From positions 1 to 9,413 of the forward strand of contig CAZVLE010000119.1 in assembly GCA_964627855.1 (NCBI GenBank): 9,413 nucleotides of DNA, in the 5' to 3' direction. Numbering within the stretch: position 1 is the first letter of the stretch; every line of letters starts with the position of its first letter. Source of the DNA: CAZVLE01 sp964627855 (GTDB lineage Bacteria > Bacillota > Dethiobacteria > DTU022). Shown in pieces: positions 1-6,971 of the stretch. The notes beneath the pieces are model-generated. The model saw only the letters and a list, made by a program, of their open reading frames with translations, ran no database searches and was not told the DNA's origin. Made by a program: the position numbers and the translations under genes.

Positions 1-1
1 T

Positions 2-526
2 GAAGGAAGATTGTACTGGCATCCGGATCGGCGCTTTCCCGGGGTTGAGTTTTATAGTGGATCTTTGGGACACGGCCTTCCCCTGGCGGTCGGTTTGGCT
101 TTGGATTGTAAGTTACGTGGTTATCAAAGCAGGATTGTTGTACTGGCTGGTGATGGGGAACTAAACGAAGGTTCAAACTGGGAAGCGCTAATGGTAGCAA
201 GGGCTTATAAGTTGGAAAACCTGCTCATCATTATAGATCGCAATCAATACCAGGCAAATTGTAAAACTGAAGATCTTTTACCGCTTGAACCGCTTGCCGA
301 CAAGTTTACTGCATTTGGCTGCTCAATAAGAAGTATTAATGGGCACAGCTTTGATGAGTTAAATTGTGCTCTGGCAGAGTTTCCGTTCGCAAGAGGGCAG
401 GCTAGTGTGATTATTGCCAACACAATTCGGGGCAGAGGTATAGTTGATTTTGAAGATAGAGCTGATAGTTGGTTTATGGAATTATCCGAATCAGATGCTG
501 ATGCTCTTGAAAAGGTTTTATACTAG
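2..526 (+). CDS. Transketolase, N-terminal (TPP-binding) subunit, 5' truncated by window edge
   Basis: This is the thiamine-diphosphate pyrophosphate-binding half of a split transketolase, which moves a two-carbon ketol unit between sugars in the cytoplasm together with the next gene product. The frame is open to the left edge and about 100 N-terminal residues of a normal ~275-residue subunit are missing, so the true start is outside the window. A TTG at 11 is in frame but lies inside the domain and is not the start. Visible motifs are the GSLGHGL segment and the TPP/metal motif GDGELNEG followed, after the family-standard 28 residues, by the Asn of DRNQYQ. The C-terminal IRGRG segment is also typical. 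It is followed after 61 bases by the C-terminal subunit. Its position beside aminotransferase, SDR and NeuB-type genes suggests a dedicated role in sugar-precursor synthesis rather than central metabolism; this last point is inference. Confidence 0.93.
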   Translation, partial: EGRLYWHPDRRFPGVEFYSGSLGHGLPLAVGLALDCKLRGYQSRIVVLAGDGELNEGSNWEALMVARAYKLENLLIIIDRNQYQANCKTEDLLPLEPLADKFTAFGCSIRSINGHSFDELNCALAEFPFARGQASVIIANTIRGRGIVDFEDRADSWFMELSESDADALEKVLY

Positions 527-587
527 CATTCTTTATAGGCTGTGTTTACGGCTGGGAAAGTCTAAAAAAATAATCAAGTTTTTAAAT

Positions 588-1511
588 ATGATCTGGGAAG
601 GTTTTGTTAATTTGGATTATGAAATGGCTCTATATGAAATTGTGAAAGATGAAAATCGTTATGTGATCATGACTGCTGAAAACCTGGCTGCGGTTCGGAA
701 CTTGCCGCCACTACTTAAAGATAGATTTATTGACACCGGAATTACTGAACAAACTTTGGTTGGAGCTGCAGCCGGAATGGCCTTGCGGGGAAGAGTGCCT
801 GTAATTCATGCCCTGGCTGCTTTCCTAACGATGCGGGCTTTTGAATTTATTCGCACCGATATTGGCCTGGCAGGGTTACCTGTAAAATTAGTTGGTTCAA
901 TAGCCGGGCTGTTGTCTACAGCTAATGGCCCGACTCATCAGGCGATAGAAGATATTGCCATGATGTCATTGATTCCATCGATGCAGATATTCTGCCCCGC
1001 TGATTGCGATGATCTGGAAATTGGTCTAAGGTCAATCCTGGAAAGTCCCTATCCTACCTATATTCGTCTGAACCAGCAGCCTGCTGTTTTTGAGCATGAC
1101 CGTGTTTTTAATTTGGGTCAAGCCGAAAAAATTCTCAGTGGCAAAGATCTGACAATCTTAACATATGGTCTTTTAACAACAAATGCTTACTATGCTGCGC
1201 TTTTACTAGAACGAAAAGGCGTTTCAGTTTGTTTGTTAAACATGCGCAGCCTAAAACCGCTGGATAACGAGGCAATTATTGCGGCAGCCTGCCAAACGAA
1301 GGTGCTGGTGACCATTGAAGATCACCTGACTTTTGGCAGTCTGGCCGGCCAGGTCAGACAAATACTTTTCGATAATAAGATCAATGTTCCGTTAATCTCT
1401 TTTAATCTGGACCACTATTTTGAACCTGGCAATTTGCAGGAGGTAATTGAAAGGGAAGGTTTTGGGGTAAGTGAATTAGCAGAAAACATCTTTTTTATAT
1501 TAAACCACTAA
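588..1511 (+). CDS. Transketolase, C-terminal subunit
   Basis: This is the pyrimidine-binding plus C-terminal half of a split transketolase, expected to form the active site with the preceding subunit. From the ATG at 588 it has 307 residues, the normal size for this subunit. The catalytic glutamate that activates TPP sits in DTGITEQ (about residue 54) and is followed by the AAGMALRG helix. The FLTMRAFEFIRTD, NGPTHQAIEDIAMM and PTYIRLNQQP stretches are conserved transketolase landmarks. The start is uncertain. The frame stays open upstream to 444, but that part overlaps the previous gene and does not look like protein of this family. ATG 588 has no good ribosome site, while TTG 612 has GGAAGG about 10 bases upstream, and ATG 624 is also possible. 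The stop codon overlaps the ribosome site of the aminotransferase gene, so the two are probably translated together. Confidence 0.93.
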   Translation: MIWEGFVNLDYEMALYEIVKDENRYVIMTAENLAAVRNLPPLLKDRFIDTGITEQTLVGAAAGMALRGRVPVIHALAAFLTMRAFEFIRTDIGLAGLPVKLVGSIAGLLSTANGPTHQAIEDIAMMSLIPSMQIFCPADCDDLEIGLRSILESPYPTYIRLNQQPAVFEHDRVFNLGQAEKILSGKDLTILTYGLLTTNAYYAALLLERKGVSVCLLNMRSLKPLDNEAIIAAACQTKVLVTIEDHLTFGSLAGQVRQILFDNKINVPLISFNLDHYFEPGNLQEVIEREGFGVSELAENIFFILNH

Positions 1512-1521
1512 GGAGGATCAT

Positions 1522-2835
1522 ATGTCAGGAGCGGAACTGCTGGTTAATGAGCCGGAATTGCCGAATATTAGTCAGTCAGAAGACCTTTATAAAAGATCTG
1601 AAGGTTTAATCCCGGGTTTTACTCAGACCTTGGCCAAAGGACCGACACAGTATGTGCATGGAGTAGCACCCATTTATTTGCAAAAGGGAAAAGGATGCCG
1701 GGTATGGGATGTTGATGGAAATGAGTATCTTGATTTTAATGCTGCCATCGGACCTCTATCGCTCGGCTACTGTTATGATCGGATTGACAATGCTATTAAG
1801 CAGCAATTGGAATCAGGAATTTCATTCTCGTTGCCTCACTCTCTCGAAGTCGAAGCAGCTGAATTATTAAGAAAAGTATTGCCACATGCAGAAGCGATCC
1901 GTTTCGCCAAAACAGGCGCTGAAGCCACAGCCGCTGCCGTTCGGCTTGCCCGTGCTTATACTGGTCGCGAAAAAGTGCTTTGTTGTGGTTACCATGGCTG
2001 GCACGATTGGTATATCGGTTTGACTTATAGAAACAAGGGTGTCCCTAGATCTACTGCTGATCTTACCCTGAGTTTTACCTATAATGATTTAAATTCTGTA
2101 AAAGAGCTGCTCGATGACGATACTGCTTGTGTAATCCTGGAGCCGATGATTTTCGACTGGCCTCAGGATTATTTCTTGGAGGGCCTGCAGGAACTTTGCA
2201 ATGCCAACGGTTCTTTGATGATTTTTGATGAAATGTGGACTGGTTTTCGCTGGTCCCTTGGCGGGGCACAGGAGTTTTTCAAGATTAAAGCAGATCTGGC
2301 CTGCTATTCTAAGGCAGTAGCTAACGGGATGCCGATTGCCGTCCTTGCCGGTCGTCAAAAAGTAATGGATTTGTTGGCTGATGAAGTTTTCTTTTTTTCA
2401 ACCTTCGGCGGTGAAACACTTTCCCTGGCGGCATTGATCGCCACTATAAATGAGTTAAGGGATCGCAATGTCCCGGATTACCTCGCCAATCAGGGCGAAA
2501 AGTTACTCCAGGGTTACAACAAGATTGCTGCTGAGAATGGCTTGCATGAGATCACCTGCTGCAAAGGTCACCCTGCCCGGACTTTGGTGACATTTGAAGC
2601 CCCGGGGCATGAAACTCTGTTAATGAAATCACTGGTTCAGCAGGAGTTAATACGAAGGGGTATACTGTGGTCCGGATTCCATAATCTATCTTTTACCCAT
2701 AACGATACAGTAATTGAAATGTTGTTGGAAGCTTATTGTGAAGTGTTGCCAATCTTAAAAAAGGCGCTGGAAAACGGCAATATGGAAAGATATCTTGAGG
2801 GAAGACCAGTTCAGCCTGTTTTCAGGAAAGTGTGA
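1522..2835 (+). CDS. Class III PLP aminotransferase (glutamate-1-semialdehyde aminomutase-like)
   Basis: A 437-residue fold-type I, class III PLP enzyme of the subgroup usually annotated as glutamate-1-semialdehyde 2,1-aminomutase or aminotransferase. The ATG at 1522 has a textbook AAGGAGG five bases upstream. Landmarks are the YLDFNAAIGPLSLGY segment, FAKTGAEATAAAVRLARAYTG (phosphate-binding region), the GYHGWHDW motif, the PLP-ring aspartate D236 in IFDEMWTGFR, and the Schiff-base lysine K264 in YSKAVANGMPIAVLAG. All catalytic residues appear present. No other tetrapyrrole gene is visible here; the neighbours are transketolase halves, an SDR and a NeuB-type synthase, so it more probably aminates a sugar aldehyde or ketone intermediate. 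That substrate assignment is inference. It ends five bases before the preferred SDR start. Confidence 0.93.
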   Translation: MSGAELLVNEPELPNISQSEDLYKRSEGLIPGFTQTLAKGPTQYVHGVAPIYLQKGKGCRVWDVDGNEYLDFNAAIGPLSLGYCYDRIDNAIKQQLESGISFSLPHSLEVEAAELLRKVLPHAEAIRFAKTGAEATAAAVRLARAYTGREKVLCCGYHGWHDWYIGLTYRNKGVPRSTADLTLSFTYNDLNSVKELLDDDTACVILEPMIFDWPQDYFLEGLQELCNANGSLMIFDEMWTGFRWSLGGAQEFFKIKADLACYSKAVANGMPIAVLAGRQKVMDLLADEVFFFSTFGGETLSLAALIATINELRDRNVPDYLANQGEKLLQGYNKIAAENGLHEITCCKGHPARTLVTFEAPGHETLLMKSLVQQELIRRGILWSGFHNLSFTHNDTVIEMLLEAYCEVLPILKKALENGNMERYLEGRPVQPVFRKV

Positions 2836-2840
2836 GAAAA

Positions 2841-3650
2841 ATGTTGATGGAGCGTTATTCTCTCAAAAATAAAATTGCCCTGGTCACCGGTTCATGTGGC
2901 TTACTGGGCAGGGAACATTGTCAGGCCCTCTCTGAAGCTGGTGCAACGGTTATCGCCACAGATATTGAGCAAGAGCGATGCAGGGAAGTAGTAGAAGAGT
3001 TGCCGGGTAATGCTATAGATTTGGCCATGGATGTCAGTGATGAAAAATCAGTTTGTGAAGCTTTAAGTTTAGCTTTGGCGGAGTTTGGGAAAATTGACAT
3101 TCTAGTCAATAACGCGGCTGTGAATGAAAAGGTAGAGGCTCTTGACAACTCAGGTGAACCGGCTTTTCTGGAGACTTTTGCTCTCAAGAACTGGGAGATC
3201 CAGCTGCGGGTGAACCTAACCGGAGTATTTATCTGCTGTAAAGTATTAGGCGGAAAAATGGCTGATCAGCAGTCTGGAAGTATTATTAATATTGCATCAA
3301 CCTATGCTTTGAAAGCACCTGACCAATCGATTTATAAGGACAATTTCGGTCATCAGCGATTTATAAAATCACCGGCTTATCCGGTAACCAAGGCGGCTGT
3401 TCTCTCACTGACTCGCTATCTGGCTGCTTACTGGGGAAGAAGCGGAGTCAGAGTAAATGCTCTAAGCCCAGGTGGAGTAGAAAACGGCCAGGAAGAATGG
3501 TTTATCGATAATTACAGCGATAGAACACCCATGGGGCGGATGGCTGTACCCGGAGATTACAGGGGTGCGTTAGTTTTTCTCGCATCGCAAGCATCTTCTT
3601 ATATGACCGGGGCAAATCTTGTAGTAGATGGAGGTTGGACTATATGGTAG
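2841..3650 (+). CDS. Short-chain dehydrogenase/reductase (SDR), sugar-cluster type
   Basis: A 269-residue NAD(P)-dependent oxidoreductase with a complete SDR layout: the nucleotide-binding glycine motif TGSCGLLG (residues 16-23), an acidic DIE segment after the second strand that suggests NAD(H) preference, NNAA, and a catalytic set of S153, Y180 and K184 (YPVTK). It ends in the typical SSYMTGANLVVDGGWTIW. The Ser-to-Tyr distance is 27 residues against about 13 in classical SDRs, because of an insertion around APDQSIYKDNFG; similar insertions are familiar in SDRs of flagellin-glycosylation and sialic-acid-like loci (recalled knowledge). ATG 2841 is preferred because AGGAAAG lies about 10 bases upstream. 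GTG 2832, overlapping the previous stop, and ATG 2847 are alternatives. It probably oxidises or reduces a hydroxyl/keto group of the sugar precursor; the exact substrate is unknown. Confidence 0.92.
   Translation: MLMERYSLKNKIALVTGSCGLLGREHCQALSEAGATVIATDIEQERCREVVEELPGNAIDLAMDVSDEKSVCEALSLALAEFGKIDILVNNAAVNEKVEALDNSGEPAFLETFALKNWEIQLRVNLTGVFICCKVLGGKMADQQSGSIINIASTYALKAPDQSIYKDNFGHQRFIKSPAYPVTKAAVLSLTRYLAAYWGRSGVRVNALSPGGVENGQEEWFIDNYSDRTPMGRMAVPGDYRGALVFLASQASSYMTGANLVVDGGWTIW
3630..3635 (+). promoter_or_regulatory. Ribosome binding site inside the SDR gene, for the HAD phosphatase
   Basis: GGAGGT lies within the last codons of the SDR gene, eight bases before ATG 3644. It decides the start of the phosphatase gene: the in-frame TTG at 3635 overlaps this site and cannot be used with it. 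Confidence 0.75.
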
Positions 3651-4165
3651 CAGAATGTCACAGCCTGCAAGCTATTGTAGAGAAGGCTTTAAAAATTAAA
3701 TTGCTGTTGACGGACTGTGATGGTGTATTAACAGACGGAGGAGTTTTTTATTCAAGCCTGGGGGAAGAAATGAAGCTATTCTCCTTGCGTGATGGAATGG
3801 GTGTAGCCAGACTGAGGGAAAAAGTGAACGTTGATGTGGGGATTATAACCGGGGAGAATTCTGCGGCGACGGCTCAAAGAGCAGCGAAACTAAAAATTGA
3901 TGAACTTCATCTTCAGGCAACAAATAAGATTTTAGTTCTTCAAGAAATTTTGGATAAAAGGAAATTGACCTCTGAAGAGGTCGCTTATATCGGTGATGAC
4001 TATAACGATCTCGAGGTTTTATGTGCTGTTGGATTATCAGCTTGTCCGGCGGATGCTTTACCAGAAATAGCATATATGGTGGATTATATCTGTTCAAGCA
4101 CCGGCGGACGAGGAGCGTTTCGTGAGTTTGCTGAATTAATCATCAGTTTTAAAAAGAAAGCCTGA
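3644..4165 (+). CDS. KdsC-type HAD phosphatase (ulosonate-phosphate phosphatase family)
   Basis: A 173-residue C0-type HAD phosphatase of the KdsC / 3-deoxy-octulosonate-8-phosphate phosphatase group, related to the phosphatase domain found on some CMP-sialate synthetases. It has the nucleophile motif LTDCDGVLTDG (nucleophile D24, acid/base D26), motif II at IITGENS, the lysine of NKILVLQEIL, and motif IV GDDYNDLE. The C-terminal tail GGRGAFREFAELI is characteristic of the family, where it helps close the active site of the neighbouring subunit. The length is normal. It overlaps the SDR gene by seven bases, indicating translational coupling, and lies 23 bases before the synthase gene. The expected job is removing the phosphate from the ulosonic acid phosphate made by that synthase. 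The exact substrate cannot be told from sequence. Confidence 0.92.
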   Translation: MVAECHSLQAIVEKALKIKLLLTDCDGVLTDGGVFYSSLGEEMKLFSLRDGMGVARLREKVNVDVGIITGENSAATAQRAAKLKIDELHLQATNKILVLQEILDKRKLTSEEVAYIGDDYNDLEVLCAVGLSACPADALPEIAYMVDYICSSTGGRGAFREFAELIISFKKKA

Positions 4166-4174
4166 TTTTATAGA

Positions 4175-4181
4175 AAAGGAG
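4175..4181 (+). promoter_or_regulatory. Ribosome binding site for the NeuB-family gene
   Basis: AAAGGAG sits seven bases before ATG 4189. It rules out the in-frame TTG at 4183, which is only one base away from the site. Confidence 0.75.
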
Positions 4182-4188
4182 ATTGGAT

Positions 4189-5097
4189 ATGTTCGAAAAA
4201 ACCCTGGTTTCGATTGGCAATCGGCAGGTTGGTGACGGAGAAGCGGTCTATATAATTGGCGAAATCGGAATCAACCATAATGGATCGCTGGATATAGCTA
4301 AAAGGCTAATTGACGGTGCTGTTTTTGCCGGATGCGATGCAGTTAAATTTCAAAAGCGAACCCCTGAAATCTGTGTTCCCCCGGAGCAGCGTGACCTGGA
4401 AAGAGAAACTCCCTGGGGAAAGATGAGCTATCTTGATTACCGCTACCGGTTGGAGTTTAATCTTGAACAGTACGCGGAGATTGATCGCTACTGTCGTGAT
4501 AAAGCAATTCATTGGTTTTCTTCATGCTGGGATGAACCTTCAGTACTGTTTATTGAGCAGTTTGATCCTCCTCTGCATAAGGCTGCTTCAGCCTCGCTTA
4601 CTGATCTTAATTTAATCAGTTTGATGCGGCAAACCAATAAACCGCTAATGCTGTCAACAGGTATGTCCACAACTGCTGAAATCACTGCTGCGATCGAAAC
4701 AGTAGGTCGTGATAACCTTCTTGTAGCTCACTCAACTTCGGCCTATCCATGCCCGTTGGATCAGCTTAACCTGCTGATGATTAAAACATTAATAAAACGC
4801 TTTCCGGGCATCTGTGTCGGCTACTCCGGACATGAAGTAGGATTGGCGCCTTCTCTGGCCGCCGTGGCTATGGGGGCTCACTTTATTGAGCGACATATAA
4901 CTTTGGATCGTTCGATGTGGGGCAGCGATCAAGCTGCTTCAGTTGAAATTATGGGTCTACATCGTCTGGTGAGGGATATTAGAGATATTGAGAAAGCTAT
5001 GGGCAACGGAATTAAGAAGGTATATGAAAGTGAACTTGTGGCTTTGAAAAAACTGAGAAGAGTCTGTAATTCTGAATTGGTTAAAAATGCAGTTTAA
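4189..5097 (+). CDS. NeuB-family PEP-dependent sugar synthase, TIM barrel only (no SAF domain)
   Basis: A 302-residue member of the N-acetylneuraminate synthase family, which condenses phosphoenolpyruvate with an aldose to make a 3-deoxy-ulosonic acid in the cytoplasm. Family landmarks are IGEIGINHNGSLDIAKRLI, DAVKFQKRTPE, LSTGMST, HSTSAYPCPLDQLNL, GYSGHEVGLAPS and ERHITLDRSMWGSDQAAS. H215 and H236 match the two metal-binding histidines known from Neisseria NeuB, apparently even in numbering. Canonical NeuB, LegI and PseI proteins have about 340-350 residues, ending in a SAF (antifreeze-like) domain that closes the partner subunit's active site; here the protein stops right after the linker-like ELVALKKLRR. 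The stop is followed after 14 bases by another gene start, so no SAF remnant is hidden there. The substrate may therefore differ from ManNAc-like sugars, which is inference. The phosphatase just upstream suggests a phosphorylated product. Confidence 0.92.
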   Translation: MFEKTLVSIGNRQVGDGEAVYIIGEIGINHNGSLDIAKRLIDGAVFAGCDAVKFQKRTPEICVPPEQRDLERETPWGKMSYLDYRYRLEFNLEQYAEIDRYCRDKAIHWFSSCWDEPSVLFIEQFDPPLHKAASASLTDLNLISLMRQTNKPLMLSTGMSTTAEITAAIETVGRDNLLVAHSTSAYPCPLDQLNLLMIKTLIKRFPGICVGYSGHEVGLAPSLAAVAMGAHFIERHITLDRSMWGSDQAASVEIMGLHRLVRDIRDIEKAMGNGIKKVYESELVALKKLRRVCNSELVKNAV

Positions 5098-5111
5098 GGG
5101 CAGGTGAATAA

Positions 5112-5292
5112 ATGAAGATTGCTGTTTTTGCAGATTGTTTTTCACCTGTTATTAACGGAGTTGTAACAGCTACAAATAATCTGGTTAAAGGGTTTACCGC
5201 TAAAGGACATTAGGCTTTTTTGGTGATGCCCTAACTGGGAAAAAACATATGCTGCAATAGTTGATATCTACAAGAATAGGAAGGTATGCTGA
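5112..5292 (+). pseudogene. GT4-type glycosyltransferase remnant: N-terminus joined to C-terminus by internal deletion
   Basis: From ATG 5112, with a GGTGA ribosome site just upstream, 33 codons read MKIAVFADCFSPVINGVV and on to VKGFTAKGH. This is the typical first strand and helix of a GT4-type (GT-B fold) glycosyltransferase. A TAG at 5211 ends it, followed in frame by AFLVMP, the expected second strand, and then a TAA at 5232. In a different frame, 5236-5289 reads WEKTYAAIVDIYKNRKVC and stops at 5290. A Trp-Glu-Lys start followed by an Ile-Tyr helix is the usual last helix of GT4 enzymes. About 300 or more middle residues are absent. The stop lies one base before the next gene's ATG, as in an intact operon, which supports a real C-terminal end. 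N-terminal identity is fairly sure; the C-terminal match is an inference from pattern. Confidence 0.75.
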
Positions 5293-5293
5293 A

Positions 5294-6268
5294 ATGTCTG
5301 TGCTTGCTGATAAATTATTTACTGGTTATAACTATGAACGTTTAAAGGAATTATCAACAATTACCGAGGAAAAAGTAACGCGATCTGCACACCACAGGCT
5401 TTCTGAGGTGTTTAGATCAGCACCGGTTATTCCTTTTGACAATAGGACACCACTCGTATTCTTTAGTGATATACATCGTGGTATTTGTGGAAAGACAGAT
5501 CCATTTATTAAGAATGAGCGAATGTATTATAATGTATTAAAATACTATCTTGAAACGGGTTATACATATGTTGAACTTGGTGATGGGGATGAGATGTATA
5601 AGTATGATCTGAATTTGATTCAAAACTATTGCGGGCAGATTTACCAACTATTACATGATTATAACCGCCGGGGTCAAATAGTTATGATTGCTGGCAACCA
5701 TGATCTTTCAATTGGCCGTAGCAGACAAATAAATAAGGATGGCATCACTGCTCATGAGGGAGTTATCTTAGAAAATACCATGTCGCATAAAAAAATATTT
5801 GCTGTTCATGGTCATCAGGCAGATAATTTTTCGGAACACTACAGATCTTTAAGTAGGGCATTTGTCCGCTACCTACAAGACCCATTATTTAGTCTTGGTA
5901 TAATCAGATTAGATACTGACGGCAATTTATGTTGCTTTGGAAAAAGTTCTCTGCCAAAGTGGATCGTCAATTTTATTGACAGCAGCCGGGATAAAATAGA
6001 AAAACGAATCAAGAGCTGGGTACTGACTAACAAACAGATGTTAATTTGTGGACATATTCATCGCTATTTTTCATCAAGTTCAATAAGCCTGCCTTATTTT
6101 AATACAGGCAGTTGTCTGATTCCTGATTTGCTGACTGGTTTTGAAATCTTTAAAGGCAAGATTGAGCAAGTTAGGTGGATTTTGGAAAAACCGCTTAACG
6201 GAGGGATTCCGCGGGTTAAAAGACAATTAGTGGCAAAACCAATTGAATTGTCCGCCTACGGAAGCTAA
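5294..6268 (+). CDS. Calcineurin-like metallophosphoesterase (LpxH/UDP-diacylglucosamine hydrolase-like)
   Basis: A 324-residue binuclear metallophosphoesterase. The metal-binding motifs are all present in order: D59 and H61 in FSDIHRG, D97 in LGDGDEM, N135-H136 in AGNHD, H172 and H174 in VHGHQ, and H254 with H256 in CGHIHR. The layout (DxH, GD, GNHD, HGH, GHxH) resembles UDP-2,3-diacylglucosamine hydrolases and related cytoplasmic phosphoesterases, but no lipid A gene is visible, so the substrate is open. There is no signal peptide or clear membrane segment. ATG 5294 is chosen because AGGAAGG lies about nine bases upstream and the stop of the glycosyltransferase remnant is one base away. A TTG at 5261 is in frame but lies inside that remnant. 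It is the last gene of the plus-strand cluster. Once coupled to a glycosyltransferase, it may act in glycolipid or glycan precursor turnover (inference). Confidence 0.9.
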   Translation: MSVLADKLFTGYNYERLKELSTITEEKVTRSAHHRLSEVFRSAPVIPFDNRTPLVFFSDIHRGICGKTDPFIKNERMYYNVLKYYLETGYTYVELGDGDEMYKYDLNLIQNYCGQIYQLLHDYNRRGQIVMIAGNHDLSIGRSRQINKDGITAHEGVILENTMSHKKIFAVHGHQADNFSEHYRSLSRAFVRYLQDPLFSLGIIRLDTDGNLCCFGKSSLPKWIVNFIDSSRDKIEKRIKSWVLTNKQMLICGHIHRYFSSSSISLPYFNTGSCLIPDLLTGFEIFKGKIEQVRWILEKPLNGGIPRVKRQLVAKPIELSAYGS

Positions 6269-6316
6269 TGTAAAGAAATATTGTAAGTGCCTAAGCATTA
6301 GAGAAATATTAAAGAA

Positions 6317-6335
6317 CTTGCTGTCTTTAAGCAAG
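6317..6335. terminator. Weak bidirectional hairpin between convergent genes
   Basis: CTTGCT (6317-6322) pairs with AGCAAG (6330-6335) over a seven-base loop. It is followed by CCCCTTTT on the plus strand and by TTCTTT on the minus strand. It lies 48 bases after the phosphoesterase stop and 32 bases beyond the PAP2 stop, where a shared terminator would be expected. The six-base stem and short T run make it weak. Confidence 0.4.
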
Positions 6336-6367
6336 CCCCTTTTGAGATTATTTCAACTTACTTCAGG

Positions 6368-6895
6368 TTAAATCAGAGTTGTTGCCAGTAAACTTACCAG
6401 ACCTCCTATTAGAGCACCAGCCAGGACATCAGAAACAAAGTGTACTCCCAGATAAACTCTGGAAAACGCAATAATTAAACTTAAAGCCAGTAGAATGGAG
6501 CCAAGTAGGGGCATATAGTAAAAGACAGCCAAGGCAACGGTAATTGAAGCACTTGTATGGCCTGAAGGAAACGAGTAGGGGCAAATAGGCACATTAAAAG
6601 CCTGTAATCCTTCAACAATGAACTGAGGGCGGGGTCTGTTAATCTCTTTTTTTAGAATTTGTATAATAAATGAACTGAGTAATAGAGTCAGGCCTGCCAG
6701 TATACCTGCCTTCATATAAACTGGTTCTTTCAATAGATAACCGGCAAAAAAAATGGCAAGTGTTGCTGTAATGGTACCACCTGCACTTCCAAGATGAGTA
6801 ATATAGGGCATAACCCTGTCAAGGAAGGCACATCTTAATCGACAGTTAAACATTTTTATTAAACGATAATCCGTTTCCTTTAATATCATCCACAT
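6368..6895 (-). CDS. PAP2 (phosphatidic acid phosphatase type 2) membrane phosphatase
   Basis: A 175-residue integral membrane PAP2 phosphatase. The three catalytic motifs are intact: K82-x6-R89-P90 (KKEINRPRP), P110-S111-G112-H113 (SFPSGHTSAS) and S145-R146-x5-H152-x3-D156 (SRVYLGVHFVSD). Hydrophobic segments around residues 40-55, 62-80, 115-130, 133-146 and 157-174 fit the five-to-six-helix family fold with the active site at the outer membrane face. Likely substrates are lipid phosphates or pyrophosphates such as phosphatidic acid or undecaprenyl pyrophosphate; sequence alone does not choose between them. The start at 6895 has AAGGGAGAG upstream (complement of 6902-6910) at good spacing; the ATG two codons later is less well placed. 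The gene is transcribed toward the plus-strand operon and appears to be a separate unit. Confidence 0.93.
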   Translation of the reverse strand: MWMILKETDYRLIKMFNCRLRCAFLDRVMPYITHLGSAGGTITATLAIFFAGYLLKEPVYMKAGILAGLTLLLSSFIIQILKKEINRPRPQFIVEGLQAFNVPICPYSFPSGHTSASITVALAVFYYMPLLGSILLALSLIIAFSRVYLGVHFVSDVLAGALIGGLVSLLATTLI

Positions 6896-6971
6896 GGCAT
6901 TCTCTCCCTTGAGTGAAACTATAAGCCTGTGGATATAGAATAACCCAATCGTATTACAGTATTATTAATTT

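Noticed and set aside
444..587. N-terminal extension of the transketolase C subunit beginning at 444.
   Set aside because: It overlaps the previous gene, has unusual composition for the family, and the 307-residue form from 588 already has full family length.
4183..4188. TTG start two codons upstream of the NeuB-family ATG.
   Set aside because: The ribosome site ends one base before it, too close to use; ATG 4189 is correctly spaced.
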